DNA of 64,000 nt from contig CAYTTA010000002.1 of NCBI GenBank assembly GCA_964440655.1, positions 65,681-129,680 on the forward strand, read 5' to 3'. Below, in pieces: positions 19,763 to 28,868 of the stretch. The DNA comes from CAYTTA01 sp964440655. Lineage in GTDB: Bacteria > Bacteroidota > Rhodothermia > Balneolales > Balneolaceae. The notes under the pieces were generated by a model. The model made no database searches, was not told the DNA's origin, and was given only the letters and a program-made list of their open reading frames with translations. The position numbers were made by a program, and so were the translations under genes. The first letter of the stretch is position 1. Each line of letters opens with the position of its first letter.

Positions 19763-20767
19763 TCAGGAGTTTCTTACCTCGGAGTGATCTCCGAGATGGA
19801 GTGTTCCGCTGAAACCCTCCGCTTCTGCGTGGCTGCCGATTGTGGAATCGGAAAGCCGGCAGTTCCGGATTACACTATTCTCCCGGAGGATGGAGCGGGA
19901 AATGCGGCTGTTCTCGATCCGGCTCCCCGCCTCGATGCTTACGTGGGGACCGATTTCGGAGTCCGTGATGGTGACATCCGGACCGATGAAGACGGGCGGT
20001 CGTATTGTGCTTCCGGGCCACTTCGCGGGATCCGCTTCTTTTGCCTCTTTCTCCAGTATGACGGCAGAGGTGTCGAGCCATGCCGGCAGGGTTCCGCAGT
20101 CGAGCCACTCGTCGACCGTCGCTTTTTTGAATGTCTTGCCCTCTTTCAGCATCCGGTCCAGTGCGTCGGTGAGCTGGAACTCGCCGCCGTGCCCGCGTAC
20201 GTCGTTGTCGAGCAGATAACGGATCTCCTTTTTCAGATCCTCTCCTTCCCGGAAGTAGTAGACACCGATGATGGCCAGCCGCGAGATCGGCTCGGAAGGT
20301 TTCTCGACAAAACCGGTGATCCGGTCCCCTTCATGGACGGCAACTCCGAAACGGGAGGGGTCTTCCACCTCTTTCAGCCAGATCACGCTGTCTGCGCCCT
20401 CCACCGATACCTTGCCTTCGGTGTCAAAAAGAGTGTCGGCAAAGACGATGATCACCTCTCCCGACAGATCCTCCTCGGCACACCAGACCGCATGGGCCGT
20501 TCCCAGCGCCTCCTCCTGAACCCGGAACGTCGCTGCCGCTCCATGCTTCTCGCTCATCACGGTGAGCCGGTCTCGGATCTCCTGTCCGAAGTCGGGGCCC
20601 AGAACATAGACGATTTCAGTGATGGTCCGGTCCAGGGTCCGGGAAAAAGTCTCCACGATCCGCTCGACGATCATGGTCCCGGCAACGGGAAGCAGGGGCT
20701 TGGGGGTGGTATGGGAGTGGGGCCGTACACGGGTTCCCCTCCCTGCCATCGGGATGATAAGTTTCAT
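19763..20767 (-). CDS. Sugar-phosphate nucleotidyltransferase
   Basis: The 334-residue product begins MKLIIPMAGRGTRVRPHSHT, the glycine-rich NTP-binding signature of nucleoside-diphosphate-sugar pyrophosphorylases, followed by TPKPLLPVAG. The domain runs to about residue 235 (FVEKPSEP and WLDCGTLPAW are typical). A C-terminal part has the left-handed beta-helix hexapeptide rhythm (IRPPVFIGPDVTITDSEIG). The sugar and nucleotide cannot be read from the sequence; glucose 1-phosphate with dTTP or UTP is usual in this subfamily. No sugar pathway genes are adjacent; cca follows. Confidence 0.88.
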   Translation of the reverse strand: MKLIIPMAGRGTRVRPHSHTTPKPLLPVAGTMIVERIVETFSRTLDRTITEIVYVLGPDFGQEIRDRLTVMSEKHGAAATFRVQEEALGTAHAVWCAEEDLSGEVIIVFADTLFDTEGKVSVEGADSVIWLKEVEDPSRFGVAVHEGDRITGFVEKPSEPISRLAIIGVYYFREGEDLKKEIRYLLDNDVRGHGGEFQLTDALDRMLKEGKTFKKATVDEWLDCGTLPAWLDTSAVILEKEAKEADPAKWPGSTIRPPVFIGPDVTITDSEIGPHVSIEAGSRIENSRISRSILRENSVIRNCRLSDSTIGSHAEAEGFSGTLHLGDHSEVRNS

Positions 20768-20864
20768 GCGTTTTCTCTATTTTTTCCTTCTTGCATTGCA
20801 ATAGTCAGGAAATATAACCCATCGTCCGCTCCTTTACGAACAGGTCGGGCCAAAACGGCACTCT

Positions 20865-22547
20865 GTGAATCTCTATATCTCGTTTCTGAACCTGCTCCTG
20901 CTGGTCTCCACAACGATCCTGATACGGCACAGCGGGTATCGCTCTCTCTATTTCCTGCAGATGTTCCAGCAGAACGGGTATAAAATACGGGAATTCGGCA
21001 GGTGGCTCTCCGATCATTTCTACTCCCGCTTCGTTCTGCCGGAACACATGCTCTTCCTGATCGTCCACTTCTCTCTCCATTTCCTGATGTCGAGCCGTCT
21101 TACCCTGACGGCAGCCGCCCTCATTCTGGGTCTCTATGCTCTCTTCTGGTTCGCTCCGACAAGCCGGTTCCGGCCGGAGAAAGAGAAGAAGCCGCTCGCC
21201 TTCACTCCCCGGATGATCCGTCTGAGCCTCACGCACGGAGTGCTCACCGTTATTCTTCTCTATCTGTTTCTCGATCTGGCACTGGGCGGTGCCGCAGACC
21301 CCCGCTCTCCGTTTCCCGGTGTCCGTCTGCTTGTCGCGGATCCCTGGCTGCTCTTTTTCGGTCTGGTTCTGATCGATATCTCCATTCCTCTCTTTCTGGT
21401 GGTGGCGGCCTGGCTGATGACTCCGGTGGAGCACCGGATCCGGGAGGGGTTCAAGAAAAAGGCGCGGGAGAAACTTGCCCGGCTCAGCGGCCTGCGGGTG
21501 ATCGCCGTCACAGGCAGCTACGGAAAGACGAGTACAAAGTACATGATCAACGAGCTGCTGAAGGAACGGCTTAGTGTCTGCATGACACCCGGCAGCTTCA
21601 ACACGCCGATGGGGATCTGCAAGGTGATCAACAACGATCTGGATGCCGGTCACCAGATACTGCTGCTGGAGATGGGAGCGCGCTATGAGGGGAACATTGC
21701 GGAGCTGTGCGGGATCGCCCGTCCCGACGTTGCGGTGATCACCAATGTGGGAAAGGCTCATCTGGAGACATTCGGTTCGCTCGAGGCGGTGGCGAGGGAG
21801 AAGTCGGCCCTTGCCCGCGAAATGAGACCGGGAGGTCTTCTGGTTCTGAACGGGGATGACCGGGAGGTTGTCGCAATGGCGGAGCTTCATGACGGGAAGG
21901 TGGTGATTGCGGGCCTGGGCAGCGGAACGATCCGCGCCGAAGGGGTGGAGTATGACGAGAACGGAACCCGGTTCACTCTGATCATGGAAGAGGCGGGAGG
22001 AGAGCAGGTCGAGCAGCCGGTTTCCATGAAGCTGCTGGGAGCCCACAATGTGCTCAATTTCCTGCTTGCTGCCGCTGTCGCACGGGAGTTTGGCATCCGT
22101 CCGGAGACAATGGCTCTGGCGGCTGGCAGAATGGAGCCTGTCGAGCACCGGCTGGAGCTCAGGCGGCAGGGCGGGATCATGGTGATTGACGATGCATTCA
22201 ACTCCAATCCGGTGGGCGCACGGAACGCCATCGACACTCTGGCTTCATTCCGGAGCGGCCGCAAGGTGATTGTCACCCCGGGGATGGTAGAGCTCGGACC
22301 GCTTCAGGAGGAGGAGAACCGGCTGTTCGGCCGCCATATCGGAGAAGCCGGTCTGGACCTGGTCATTCTGGTAGGGCGCGAGCAGACACGCTCCATTCTG
22401 GAAGGGATCCGGCAGAGCGGAGGGAACGGGCAGGATGTCCGGGTGGTCAATTCGCTCTTCGAGGCGAACGAGATTGTCCGCTCCTGGGCCAGGGAGGGGG
22501 ATGTCATACTCTATGAGAACGATCTGCCGGACACCTATTCGGAGTAG
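20865..22547 (+). CDS. murF: MurF-type Mur ligase with N-terminal membrane region
   Basis: The 560-residue product has two parts. Residues 1-190 hold about four hydrophobic spans (LLLLVSTTILI; MLFLIVHFSLHFLM; LTAAALILGLYALFW; a later LLFFGLVLIDISIPLF). From about residue 205 it is a Mur ligase: the ATP loop VTGSYGKTSTK near residue 217, LLEMGARYEGNI, TNVGKAHLETFGS and the C-terminal VIDDAFNSNP segment. MurF adds D-Ala-D-Ala to UDP-MurNAc-tripeptide, but classical MurF is soluble and about 450 residues, so this may be a variant Mur ligase with another substrate. The start is GTG at 20865; no Shine-Dalgarno site is seen. Confidence 0.78.
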   Translation: MNLYISFLNLLLLVSTTILIRHSGYRSLYFLQMFQQNGYKIREFGRWLSDHFYSRFVLPEHMLFLIVHFSLHFLMSSRLTLTAAALILGLYALFWFAPTSRFRPEKEKKPLAFTPRMIRLSLTHGVLTVILLYLFLDLALGGAADPRSPFPGVRLLVADPWLLFFGLVLIDISIPLFLVVAAWLMTPVEHRIREGFKKKAREKLARLSGLRVIAVTGSYGKTSTKYMINELLKERLSVCMTPGSFNTPMGICKVINNDLDAGHQILLLEMGARYEGNIAELCGIARPDVAVITNVGKAHLETFGSLEAVAREKSALAREMRPGGLLVLNGDDREVVAMAELHDGKVVIAGLGSGTIRAEGVEYDENGTRFTLIMEEAGGEQVEQPVSMKLLGAHNVLNFLLAAAVAREFGIRPETMALAAGRMEPVEHRLELRRQGGIMVIDDAFNSNPVGARNAIDTLASFRSGRKVIVTPGMVELGPLQEEENRLFGRHIGEAGLDLVILVGREQTRSILEGIRQSGGNGQDVRVVNSLFEANEIVRSWAREGDVILYENDLPDTYSE

Positions 22548-22585
22548 GGGCGTCGCTTCCGGCCACTGCCCAACCTTTCACTCAA

Positions 22586-23809
22586 CTACTCATACCTCAA
22601 CGCTTCAGACGGGTCGGTCCCTGTCGCCCTGCGGGAGGGATACCAGCTCGCCGCCAGACAGAGAGCCATGCTGCCGGCCAGGATGATCGCCACATCGAGA
22701 GGGCGGACCGAGACAGGGTAGGCGTCAATAATGAAAGCCGAAGAGAGTTTGAGCAGACCATAGCGGTGCTGCAGCCAGGTGAGAAGTAGTCCCAGAGAGC
22801 CCCCCAGGCCGCATCCGATCAGACCGATGTAGAGTCCCTGGCTCCGGAACAGTTTCCGGATATCAGGACGTGTCATTCCCATTGCCATCAGTATCCCGAT
22901 GTCACGCTGTTTCTGAAGGACGATCATGGTGAGTGAGCCGACGATGTTGAGAACCGCCACCAGCACGATGATCATCAGAATGAAGTAGGCGCCCCACTTC
23001 TCCAGGGCCATCACATCGTAGAGGGGCTTCTGCAGATCATACCAGGTGGAGATCCGGTATTCAGGACCCAGAAATTCCAGTTTTGCCCGGACCGCATCGG
23101 CCTGTTCCGGATCGGCCAGTCGCAGATCATATCCCGATATCCCGTTCCGCTCGTTGAAGAGACGCCGGGCCGCCTCCAGTCCGATGAAAACGGCCTCATC
23201 CTCCATGATCTGCTGCATCGACCAGGATCCACGCATCTGGAAACGACTCATCCGGGGGGCGGAAAACTGGGTGAGAGCCCGCCTCATGCCGGAGGTGCTG
23301 AGAAGGGAGATCTCCTCTTCGAGCCGGATCCGGTGCCGGTTGCGGACCGGGTCGCTCAGGACCACACCCGGCAGACCGCTCCGGACCGAAAGATCGAAAC
23401 TCCCCGTTCGAAGATGCTCCTCTATCGGATAGACCTGCTGATAACTCTGCGGTTCAATGCCGACCACCCTCACCACCTCGTTCCGGCCGTCCTGCAGGGC
23501 GAGCATGCTTTTGCCGCCCAGCCAGGGGGTCACCGCCCGGACCTCTTCGAGTTTCAGGATCTCCGATTCCAGTTGCGGATCATGGAGAAAGGGGACCCCG
23601 GCAGCGGACTCGATGCGGATGTCGGGATCGGCATTCATAAGTATACCGCGGATCACATCGTAAAAGCCGTTGAAGACCGAGAGAATGACAATCAGAAGAG
23701 CGGTGCCGATCGTCACTCCCGTAATGCTCAGCCAGGTCAGTGTGGAGATAAGAGAGACCTCCTTTCCGGAAAAGAGATAGCGCCGGGAGACCAGCTGGAT
23801 CGGATTCAT
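22586..23809 (-). CDS. LolC/LolE-type ABC transporter permease
   Basis: The 407-residue product has the FtsX/MacB-type layout of lipoprotein-releasing permeases: one N-terminal membrane helix (SITGVTIGTALLIVILSVFNGF), a periplasmic domain of roughly 220 residues, and three C-terminal helices with the IGILMAMGMTRPDIRKLF loop that contacts the ATPase. The start MNPIQLVSRRYLFSGK is typical of LolC/E. Neither the second permease nor the LolD ATPase is adjacent; in this group a single LolCE-type subunit can act as a homodimer. It is divergent from glgB with only 52 bp between. Confidence 0.85.
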   Translation of the reverse strand: MNPIQLVSRRYLFSGKEVSLISTLTWLSITGVTIGTALLIVILSVFNGFYDVIRGILMNADPDIRIESAAGVPFLHDPQLESEILKLEEVRAVTPWLGGKSMLALQDGRNEVVRVVGIEPQSYQQVYPIEEHLRTGSFDLSVRSGLPGVVLSDPVRNRHRIRLEEEISLLSTSGMRRALTQFSAPRMSRFQMRGSWSMQQIMEDEAVFIGLEAARRLFNERNGISGYDLRLADPEQADAVRAKLEFLGPEYRISTWYDLQKPLYDVMALEKWGAYFILMIIVLVAVLNIVGSLTMIVLQKQRDIGILMAMGMTRPDIRKLFRSQGLYIGLIGCGLGGSLGLLLTWLQHRYGLLKLSSAFIIDAYPVSVRPLDVAIILAGSMALCLAASWYPSRRATGTDPSEALRYE

Positions 23810-23861
23810 TCGGTCTGTTTTTTATATCTTCTCATCAGGATAAAACCCAACCGCTCAGGAC

Positions 23862-26084
23862 GTGCCTTATACACCTTCTTTGAAAATCGAGGAAATCAGG
23901 GCCATTTCCAACGGGACCCATCCGGATCCCTTCTCGGTCCTCGGTCTGCACCATGTGGAGTGCGACGGAAAAACCAGTCTGGTTGCCCGGACTTTTCAGC
24001 CGGATGCAAAGCGGGTGGCACTCCATCCTGCCGGCGGAAAACCCGCCGAAATGATCCGGATCAGTGAAGAGGGGGTGTTCGAACTGCCCATTCCCAGACG
24101 GAAGAAACGTTTTGCCTACCGGCTGGAAGTGGAGAATCATGCCGGAGAGGTCCGAAAGATCGAGGATCCCTACCGGTTCGGAAGGTTGACGGACGATTTC
24201 GATCTGCAGCTCTGGGTGGAGGGGAATCACCAAAAGGCATGGAAATGGATGGGCGCCCACATCATGGAAGTGGAAGGCGTCCGGGGAGCCCGGTTTGTGG
24301 TCTGCGCACCCGATGCGGCGCAGGTGAGTGTCGTGGGGACTTTCAACAACTGGGACGGTCGAGTCCACCCGATGCGGCGCTACCCCAATCACGGGATCTG
24401 GGAGATTTTCATTCCGGGGGTGGGAAAAGGGGATCTCTACAAATACCAGATCCGTTCCAGATTCCGTGACGAGCACTTTCTGAAGGCCGATCCTTATGCC
24501 CAGATGGCGGAGCTCCGGCCGGGAACGGCGTCGGTAGTGTGGGAGGAGCGCTACACCTGGCAGGACAGTGAGTGGATGGAGAAACGGGCGGCACTCCAGG
24601 CGCCGGACCGTCCTCTGGCGATCTATGAGGTGCACGCCGGCTCGTGGAGACGAAAGGCAGAGGAGGAGCCCGGTTTTCTGAACTACAGGGAGCTTGCTGA
24701 AGAGCTCATCCCGTGGCTGCAACAGACGGGCTATACCCATGTGCAGCTGCTTCCAGTCGCAGAACATCCCTACGATCCCTCCTGGGGGTATCAGCTTACG
24801 GGGTACTACGCCGTGACCAGCCGCTACGGGACGCCGGGGGATTTCCGTTATTTCGTGGACCGGTGCCATCAGGCTGGCATCGGAGTGATTCTGGACTGGG
24901 TGCCCGGTCACTTTGCCCGCGACGCCCACGGCCTGGTGAAGTTTGACGGCACCTCCCTCTATGAACACGCAGACCCCCGCCAGGGGGAGCACGCCGACTG
25001 GGGAACACTCATTTTCAATTACGGACGCACGGAGGTGATTAATTTTCTCATCTCCAACGCGGTCTACTGGCTGGAGGAGTTTCACCTGGACGGCATCCGG
25101 GTCGATGCGGTCGCTTCCATGCTCTATCTGGACTACTCCAGGGAGGAGGGAGAGTGGGTGCCCAACAAGTTCGGAGGGCGGGAGAATCTGGAGGCGATCC
25201 ATTTTCTGCGCCGTTTCAATCAGGTCGTCCACGACCGGTTTCCTGGCATTCTGACGGTGGCCGAGGAGTCCACCTCCTGGGAGGGGGTGACCGCTCCGGT
25301 CGATGAGGGGGGGCTCGGGTTTGACTACAAGTGGAACATGGGGTGGATGAACGATACGCTGAGCTACTTCTCCAAGGATCCGGTTTATCGGAAGCACCAC
25401 CATGGCCAGCTCACCTTTTCGATGATCTATGCCTTTTCGGAGAGCTTTATCCTTCCGCTCTCCCACGACGAGGTGGTCCATATGAAGCAGTCGCTGCTCT
25501 CCAAGATGCCGGGTGACGACTGGCAGAAGTTCGCCAACCTCCGGCTGCTCTACACCTATCAGTACACCCACCCCGGCAAGAAGCTCCTCTTCATGGGAGG
25601 GGAGATCGCCCAGTGGGGGGAATGGTCGCAGGATCGCTCCCTCGACTGGCACCTGCTGCAGTGGGAGAATCATCAGGGGATGCGTCTACTTGTATCCGAC
25701 CTGAACCGTCTCTACCGTCAGGAGTCTCCGCTGCACGAAGCGGATACAAGCTGGGAAGGATTTGAGTGGATCGACTTCCGGGACAAGGAGAACAGCATCG
25801 TCTCCTGGATCCGGCGCGCTCCGGCACAGAATGAATATCTGGTGGTGGTGCTCAACTTCACACCGGAGGTGCATCATGGCTACCGGATCGGGGTGCCTGA
25901 GGCGGGCAAATATGATACGATCTTCAACAGTGACTCCCGTTACTATCAGGGAAGCAACACCGGAAATGCCGTTGCGGTGGCGGTGGAAGAGGAGTGGCAC
26001 GGCAAACCGTTTCATCTCTCCCTCACCATTCCGCCACTGGCCGGCATCATCTTGAAACCGCGGAAAAAAGAGGATGAGAAGTGA
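23862..26084 (+). CDS. glgB: 1,4-alpha-glucan branching enzyme
   Basis: The 740-residue product matches GH13 branching enzymes in length and layout: an N-terminal module (HPDPFSVLGLHH), a CBM48-type domain (VSVVGTFNNWDGRVHPM), and the catalytic barrel with VHAGSW, DGIRVDAVASML (nucleophile Asp), ILTVAEESTSW (acid Glu) and LSHDEVVH. It introduces alpha-1,6 branches into glycogen. The start is GTG at 23862. The stop overlaps the malQ start as GTGA, a sign of translational coupling. Confidence 0.96.
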   Translation: MPYTPSLKIEEIRAISNGTHPDPFSVLGLHHVECDGKTSLVARTFQPDAKRVALHPAGGKPAEMIRISEEGVFELPIPRRKKRFAYRLEVENHAGEVRKIEDPYRFGRLTDDFDLQLWVEGNHQKAWKWMGAHIMEVEGVRGARFVVCAPDAAQVSVVGTFNNWDGRVHPMRRYPNHGIWEIFIPGVGKGDLYKYQIRSRFRDEHFLKADPYAQMAELRPGTASVVWEERYTWQDSEWMEKRAALQAPDRPLAIYEVHAGSWRRKAEEEPGFLNYRELAEELIPWLQQTGYTHVQLLPVAEHPYDPSWGYQLTGYYAVTSRYGTPGDFRYFVDRCHQAGIGVILDWVPGHFARDAHGLVKFDGTSLYEHADPRQGEHADWGTLIFNYGRTEVINFLISNAVYWLEEFHLDGIRVDAVASMLYLDYSREEGEWVPNKFGGRENLEAIHFLRRFNQVVHDRFPGILTVAEESTSWEGVTAPVDEGGLGFDYKWNMGWMNDTLSYFSKDPVYRKHHHGQLTFSMIYAFSESFILPLSHDEVVHMKQSLLSKMPGDDWQKFANLRLLYTYQYTHPGKKLLFMGGEIAQWGEWSQDRSLDWHLLQWENHQGMRLLVSDLNRLYRQESPLHEADTSWEGFEWIDFRDKENSIVSWIRRAPAQNEYLVVVLNFTPEVHHGYRIGVPEAGKYDTIFNSDSRYYQGSNTGNAVAVAVEEEWHGKPFHLSLTIPPLAGIILKPRKKEDEK

Positions 26085-27754
26085 GGTTCCCCCGTTCCTG
26101 CGGCACGCTTCTTCATCCGACCTCCTTTCCCTCACTCTACGGGATGGGGGATCTGGGACCGGCGGCTCTGGAGTTTCTCGATTTTCTGCAGGAGACAGGG
26201 CAGACCATCTGGCAGGTCCTTCCGCTTGGTCCGACGGGTGCGGGCAACTCCCCCTACCACTCCTGGTCTGCTTTCGCGGGCAATCCCTGGCTGATCAGTC
26301 CCGATCGGCTGGCGGAGCGGGGTCTCCTTGAGCGGCACGAGCTGGAGGCGGCAGCCGCTGAAGCGGAGGCCGGACGGAAAGCGGCTGCCGATGCCGCAGC
26401 TGCCGGCAGGGATCGGGTGGATCCGGGTTCACCGGGAGAGGGTGCGGAGGCCTCGGAGAAAGAAAGCCCCGGTGGAAGGGGAGGTGCCATTGCAGAAGAG
26501 TGGGTCCGGGGGAGCAAAAGGTACGGTCTGCTCCCTCCCGGGGACCCCTGTCGTATCGACTATGCTCTTGCCTTCCGGGTAAAGGAGCCCCTTTTCCGGC
26601 TGGCCTACGATCGCTTCCTGCACCGCAACGATGATCGTGATCGGGAGAAGCTGGAGCGCTTCCGCATGGAGAATCACTACTGGCTTTCTGATTACACAGC
26701 CTACATGGTGTTGCGGGAACTGCACCGGGGAGAGTCCTGGGAGAGGTGGGAGGAAGGAGCATCCGAACGGGATCCGGAAACGATTGCCGCCCTGCGGGCA
26801 TCCCACGCCCGGGAGATCGGCTGGCAGGAGTGGCTTCAGTATGAGTTTTTCAATCAGTGGGCCTCGATCAGGGAGGAGGCCCGGCACCGGGGAGTCCGCA
26901 TCATCGGGGATCTGCCCATCTATGTCTCTCACGACAGTGCCGATGTCTGGGCGCACCGTCACTGCTTTTCATTGGATCCGGAGGGGAATCCGGAATTTGT
27001 AGCCGGAGTCCCGCCCGACTATTTCAGTACAACCGGGCAGCTCTGGGGGAATCCGGTCTACAGATGGGATGTGCTGGCTCGGGACGGCTACCGCTGGTGG
27101 ATGGAGCGGTTCCGGCAGGCGATGAGGATGGCCGATGCGGTCCGGGTGGATCATTTCCGCGGTTTCGAGGCGGGATGGCAGGTGCCTTCCGGCGCTCCGG
27201 ATGCGGTGGATGGAGTCTGGGTGAAGGGTCCCGGGCATAAGTTTTTCGATACGGTACAGAAGGTTCTGGGCCCGCTTCCTGTCATCGCGGAGAACCTGGG
27301 TGTCATTACGGAGGAGGTCGAGGCGCTGCGGAGGCAATTCGGGTTCCCCGGAATGAATGTTTTGCAGTTTGCCTTTGACGACGACCCAAAAAATGGTTTC
27401 CTTCCACACAATCACGAACCGAATAACGTGGTCTATTCGGGGACACACGACAACGATACAACCCGCGGCTGGTATGAAGATGCGCCGGAGCTCCACCGGC
27501 ACTGCATGAGGGTCTATACACGATCGGACGGGAGTGACCCTGCACGGGAGTTGATTCGTCTGGGGATGCTGTCGGTTTGCGATCAGGCGATCTTCCCGCT
27601 TCAGGACTTCATGGATCTGGGGCCGGGGCACCGGATGAATCTGCCCGGTACGGCGGAGCACAACTGGGAGTGGCGGTACACCCGGGAGATGCTGGAGCGG
27701 GTGGACCGGGAGTGGATCCGGGACCTGATCAGGCTGAGCAACCGGCCGGGGTGA
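26081..27754 (+). CDS. malQ: 4-alpha-glucanotransferase (GH77)
   Basis: The 557-residue product carries GH77 markers: IWQVLPLGPTGAGNSPY near residue 43, VRVDHFRGF (nucleophile Asp), IAENLGVI (acid Glu) and YSGTHDNDTTRGW. It shifts glucan segments between maltodextrins and so recycles the products of phosphorylase and debranching. Residues about 90-140 are a low-complexity Ala/Glu/Gly insertion in a surface part of the barrel, which makes it longer than bacterial enzymes of the type lacking extra N-terminal domains. It begins with GTG inside the glgB stop. Confidence 0.94.
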   Translation: MRFPRSCGTLLHPTSFPSLYGMGDLGPAALEFLDFLQETGQTIWQVLPLGPTGAGNSPYHSWSAFAGNPWLISPDRLAERGLLERHELEAAAAEAEAGRKAAADAAAAGRDRVDPGSPGEGAEASEKESPGGRGGAIAEEWVRGSKRYGLLPPGDPCRIDYALAFRVKEPLFRLAYDRFLHRNDDRDREKLERFRMENHYWLSDYTAYMVLRELHRGESWERWEEGASERDPETIAALRASHAREIGWQEWLQYEFFNQWASIREEARHRGVRIIGDLPIYVSHDSADVWAHRHCFSLDPEGNPEFVAGVPPDYFSTTGQLWGNPVYRWDVLARDGYRWWMERFRQAMRMADAVRVDHFRGFEAGWQVPSGAPDAVDGVWVKGPGHKFFDTVQKVLGPLPVIAENLGVITEEVEALRRQFGFPGMNVLQFAFDDDPKNGFLPHNHEPNNVVYSGTHDNDTTRGWYEDAPELHRHCMRVYTRSDGSDPARELIRLGMLSVCDQAIFPLQDFMDLGPGHRMNLPGTAEHNWEWRYTREMLERVDREWIRDLIRLSNRPG

Positions 27755-27969
27755 ATTGCCGGAATGACCGGACTTGACGTGCCCGGAAGTGCCGCGGGCC
27801 GGTTTTGGGACGTGCCTGGATGAGTGACGGGATAACGGGTACGGACAGCGTTCCTGCACGATGAACTGAGCGGGACAATACCCCTCCGGAACGGGTGCGG
27901 GCACCCTGAAAGGGCCGTCCGGCGGTTGCTTTATAAAGAAGACTTCATTTACTATCTTGCGCGGGTTAA

Positions 27970-28845
27970 ATGAATAAAATGCATGACATGCCATTCGAAC
28001 TGAACAACCTGCCCTATCGTACGGCAAAACCCCGGACGAACGGGATTACGCTGGTACTGGACAAGGGGTACAGTGTTCGGCAGGCCGAGGATTTCTGTGA
28101 GACCTCCGCGGACCATATCGACATTGTGAAGCTGGGGTGGGGCACCTCCTACGTGACCCGGAACCTCGAAGAGAAGCTGGAGGTTTACCGGAACTACGGT
28201 ATTCCGGTCTATCTGGGAGGAACCCTCTTTGAAGCCTACGTTCTGCGGGATCAGCTGGACTGTTACATCCGACTGATGAAGAAGTATGACATCCGCTTTG
28301 TGGAGGTTTCGAACGGCACGATCTGGCTCTCGGACCAGAAGAAAATCGACATCATCCGCCAGCTCAGCCAGGACTTCACGGTTCTCTCCGAAGTCGGAAG
28401 CAAGAATCCCAATGATGTGATCCCGCCCTACAAGTGGGTCCGCATGATTGAACGGGAGCTGGAGGCAGGTGCCTGGAAGGTGATCTGCGAGGCGCGGGAG
28501 AGCGGCAACGTGGGAGTTTTCCGGCCCAACGGAGAGGTGAGGTCGGGTTTGATCGATGAAATCGCCGACCAGATCTCTCCGGACCATCTCATCTTTGAAG
28601 CTCCACAGAAGGAGCAGCAGGTCTGGTTTATCCGGAAATTCGGCAGCAACGTGAATCTGGGGAATATCCAGCCGATGGAGGTGATCCCGGTCGAGACGCT
28701 CCGGCTCGGTCTGAGGGGGGACACCCTGTTTGATTTCTATACCATTGAGCAGGAGAAGCTGAACGGACAGGAGAAACCGGCCGGAAAGAGGAAACTGAAC
28801 GGAATCCATCCGAACAACGGCAGTCAGGAATCTCAACAGGGATAA
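27970..28845 (+). CDS. comA: Phosphosulfolactate synthase (ComA family)
   Basis: The 291-residue product matches ComA, which adds sulfite to phosphoenolpyruvate to form 2-phosphosulfolactate. Family segments are KPRTNGITLVLDKGYS near the N-terminus, DIVKLGWGTSYV, YGIPVYLGGTLFE, FVEVSNGTIWL and FEAPQKEQQVWFI. The last 30 residues are a polar tail beyond the family core. Three in-frame ATGs lie at 27970, 27979 and 27988. The product would feed ComB at 1356. The next gene starts 23 bp downstream. ComA is best known from methanogen coenzyme M synthesis, but it also occurs in bacteria that make sulfolactate or sulfonolipids. Confidence 0.92.
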   Translation: MNKMHDMPFELNNLPYRTAKPRTNGITLVLDKGYSVRQAEDFCETSADHIDIVKLGWGTSYVTRNLEEKLEVYRNYGIPVYLGGTLFEAYVLRDQLDCYIRLMKKYDIRFVEVSNGTIWLSDQKKIDIIRQLSQDFTVLSEVGSKNPNDVIPPYKWVRMIERELEAGAWKVICEARESGNVGVFRPNGEVRSGLIDEIADQISPDHLIFEAPQKEQQVWFIRKFGSNVNLGNIQPMEVIPVETLRLGLRGDTLFDFYTIEQEKLNGQEKPAGKRKLNGIHPNNGSQESQQG

Positions 28846-28868
28846 AAGATCCAGGGGATCAGAAGAAA

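Noticed and set aside
23835..25673. 612-residue minus-strand ORF opposite glgB
   Set aside because: It lies fully inside glgB, has no family similarity and reflects GC-rich codon bias; the same holds for long antisense ORFs opposite topA, ftsK, glgP, susC and metK.
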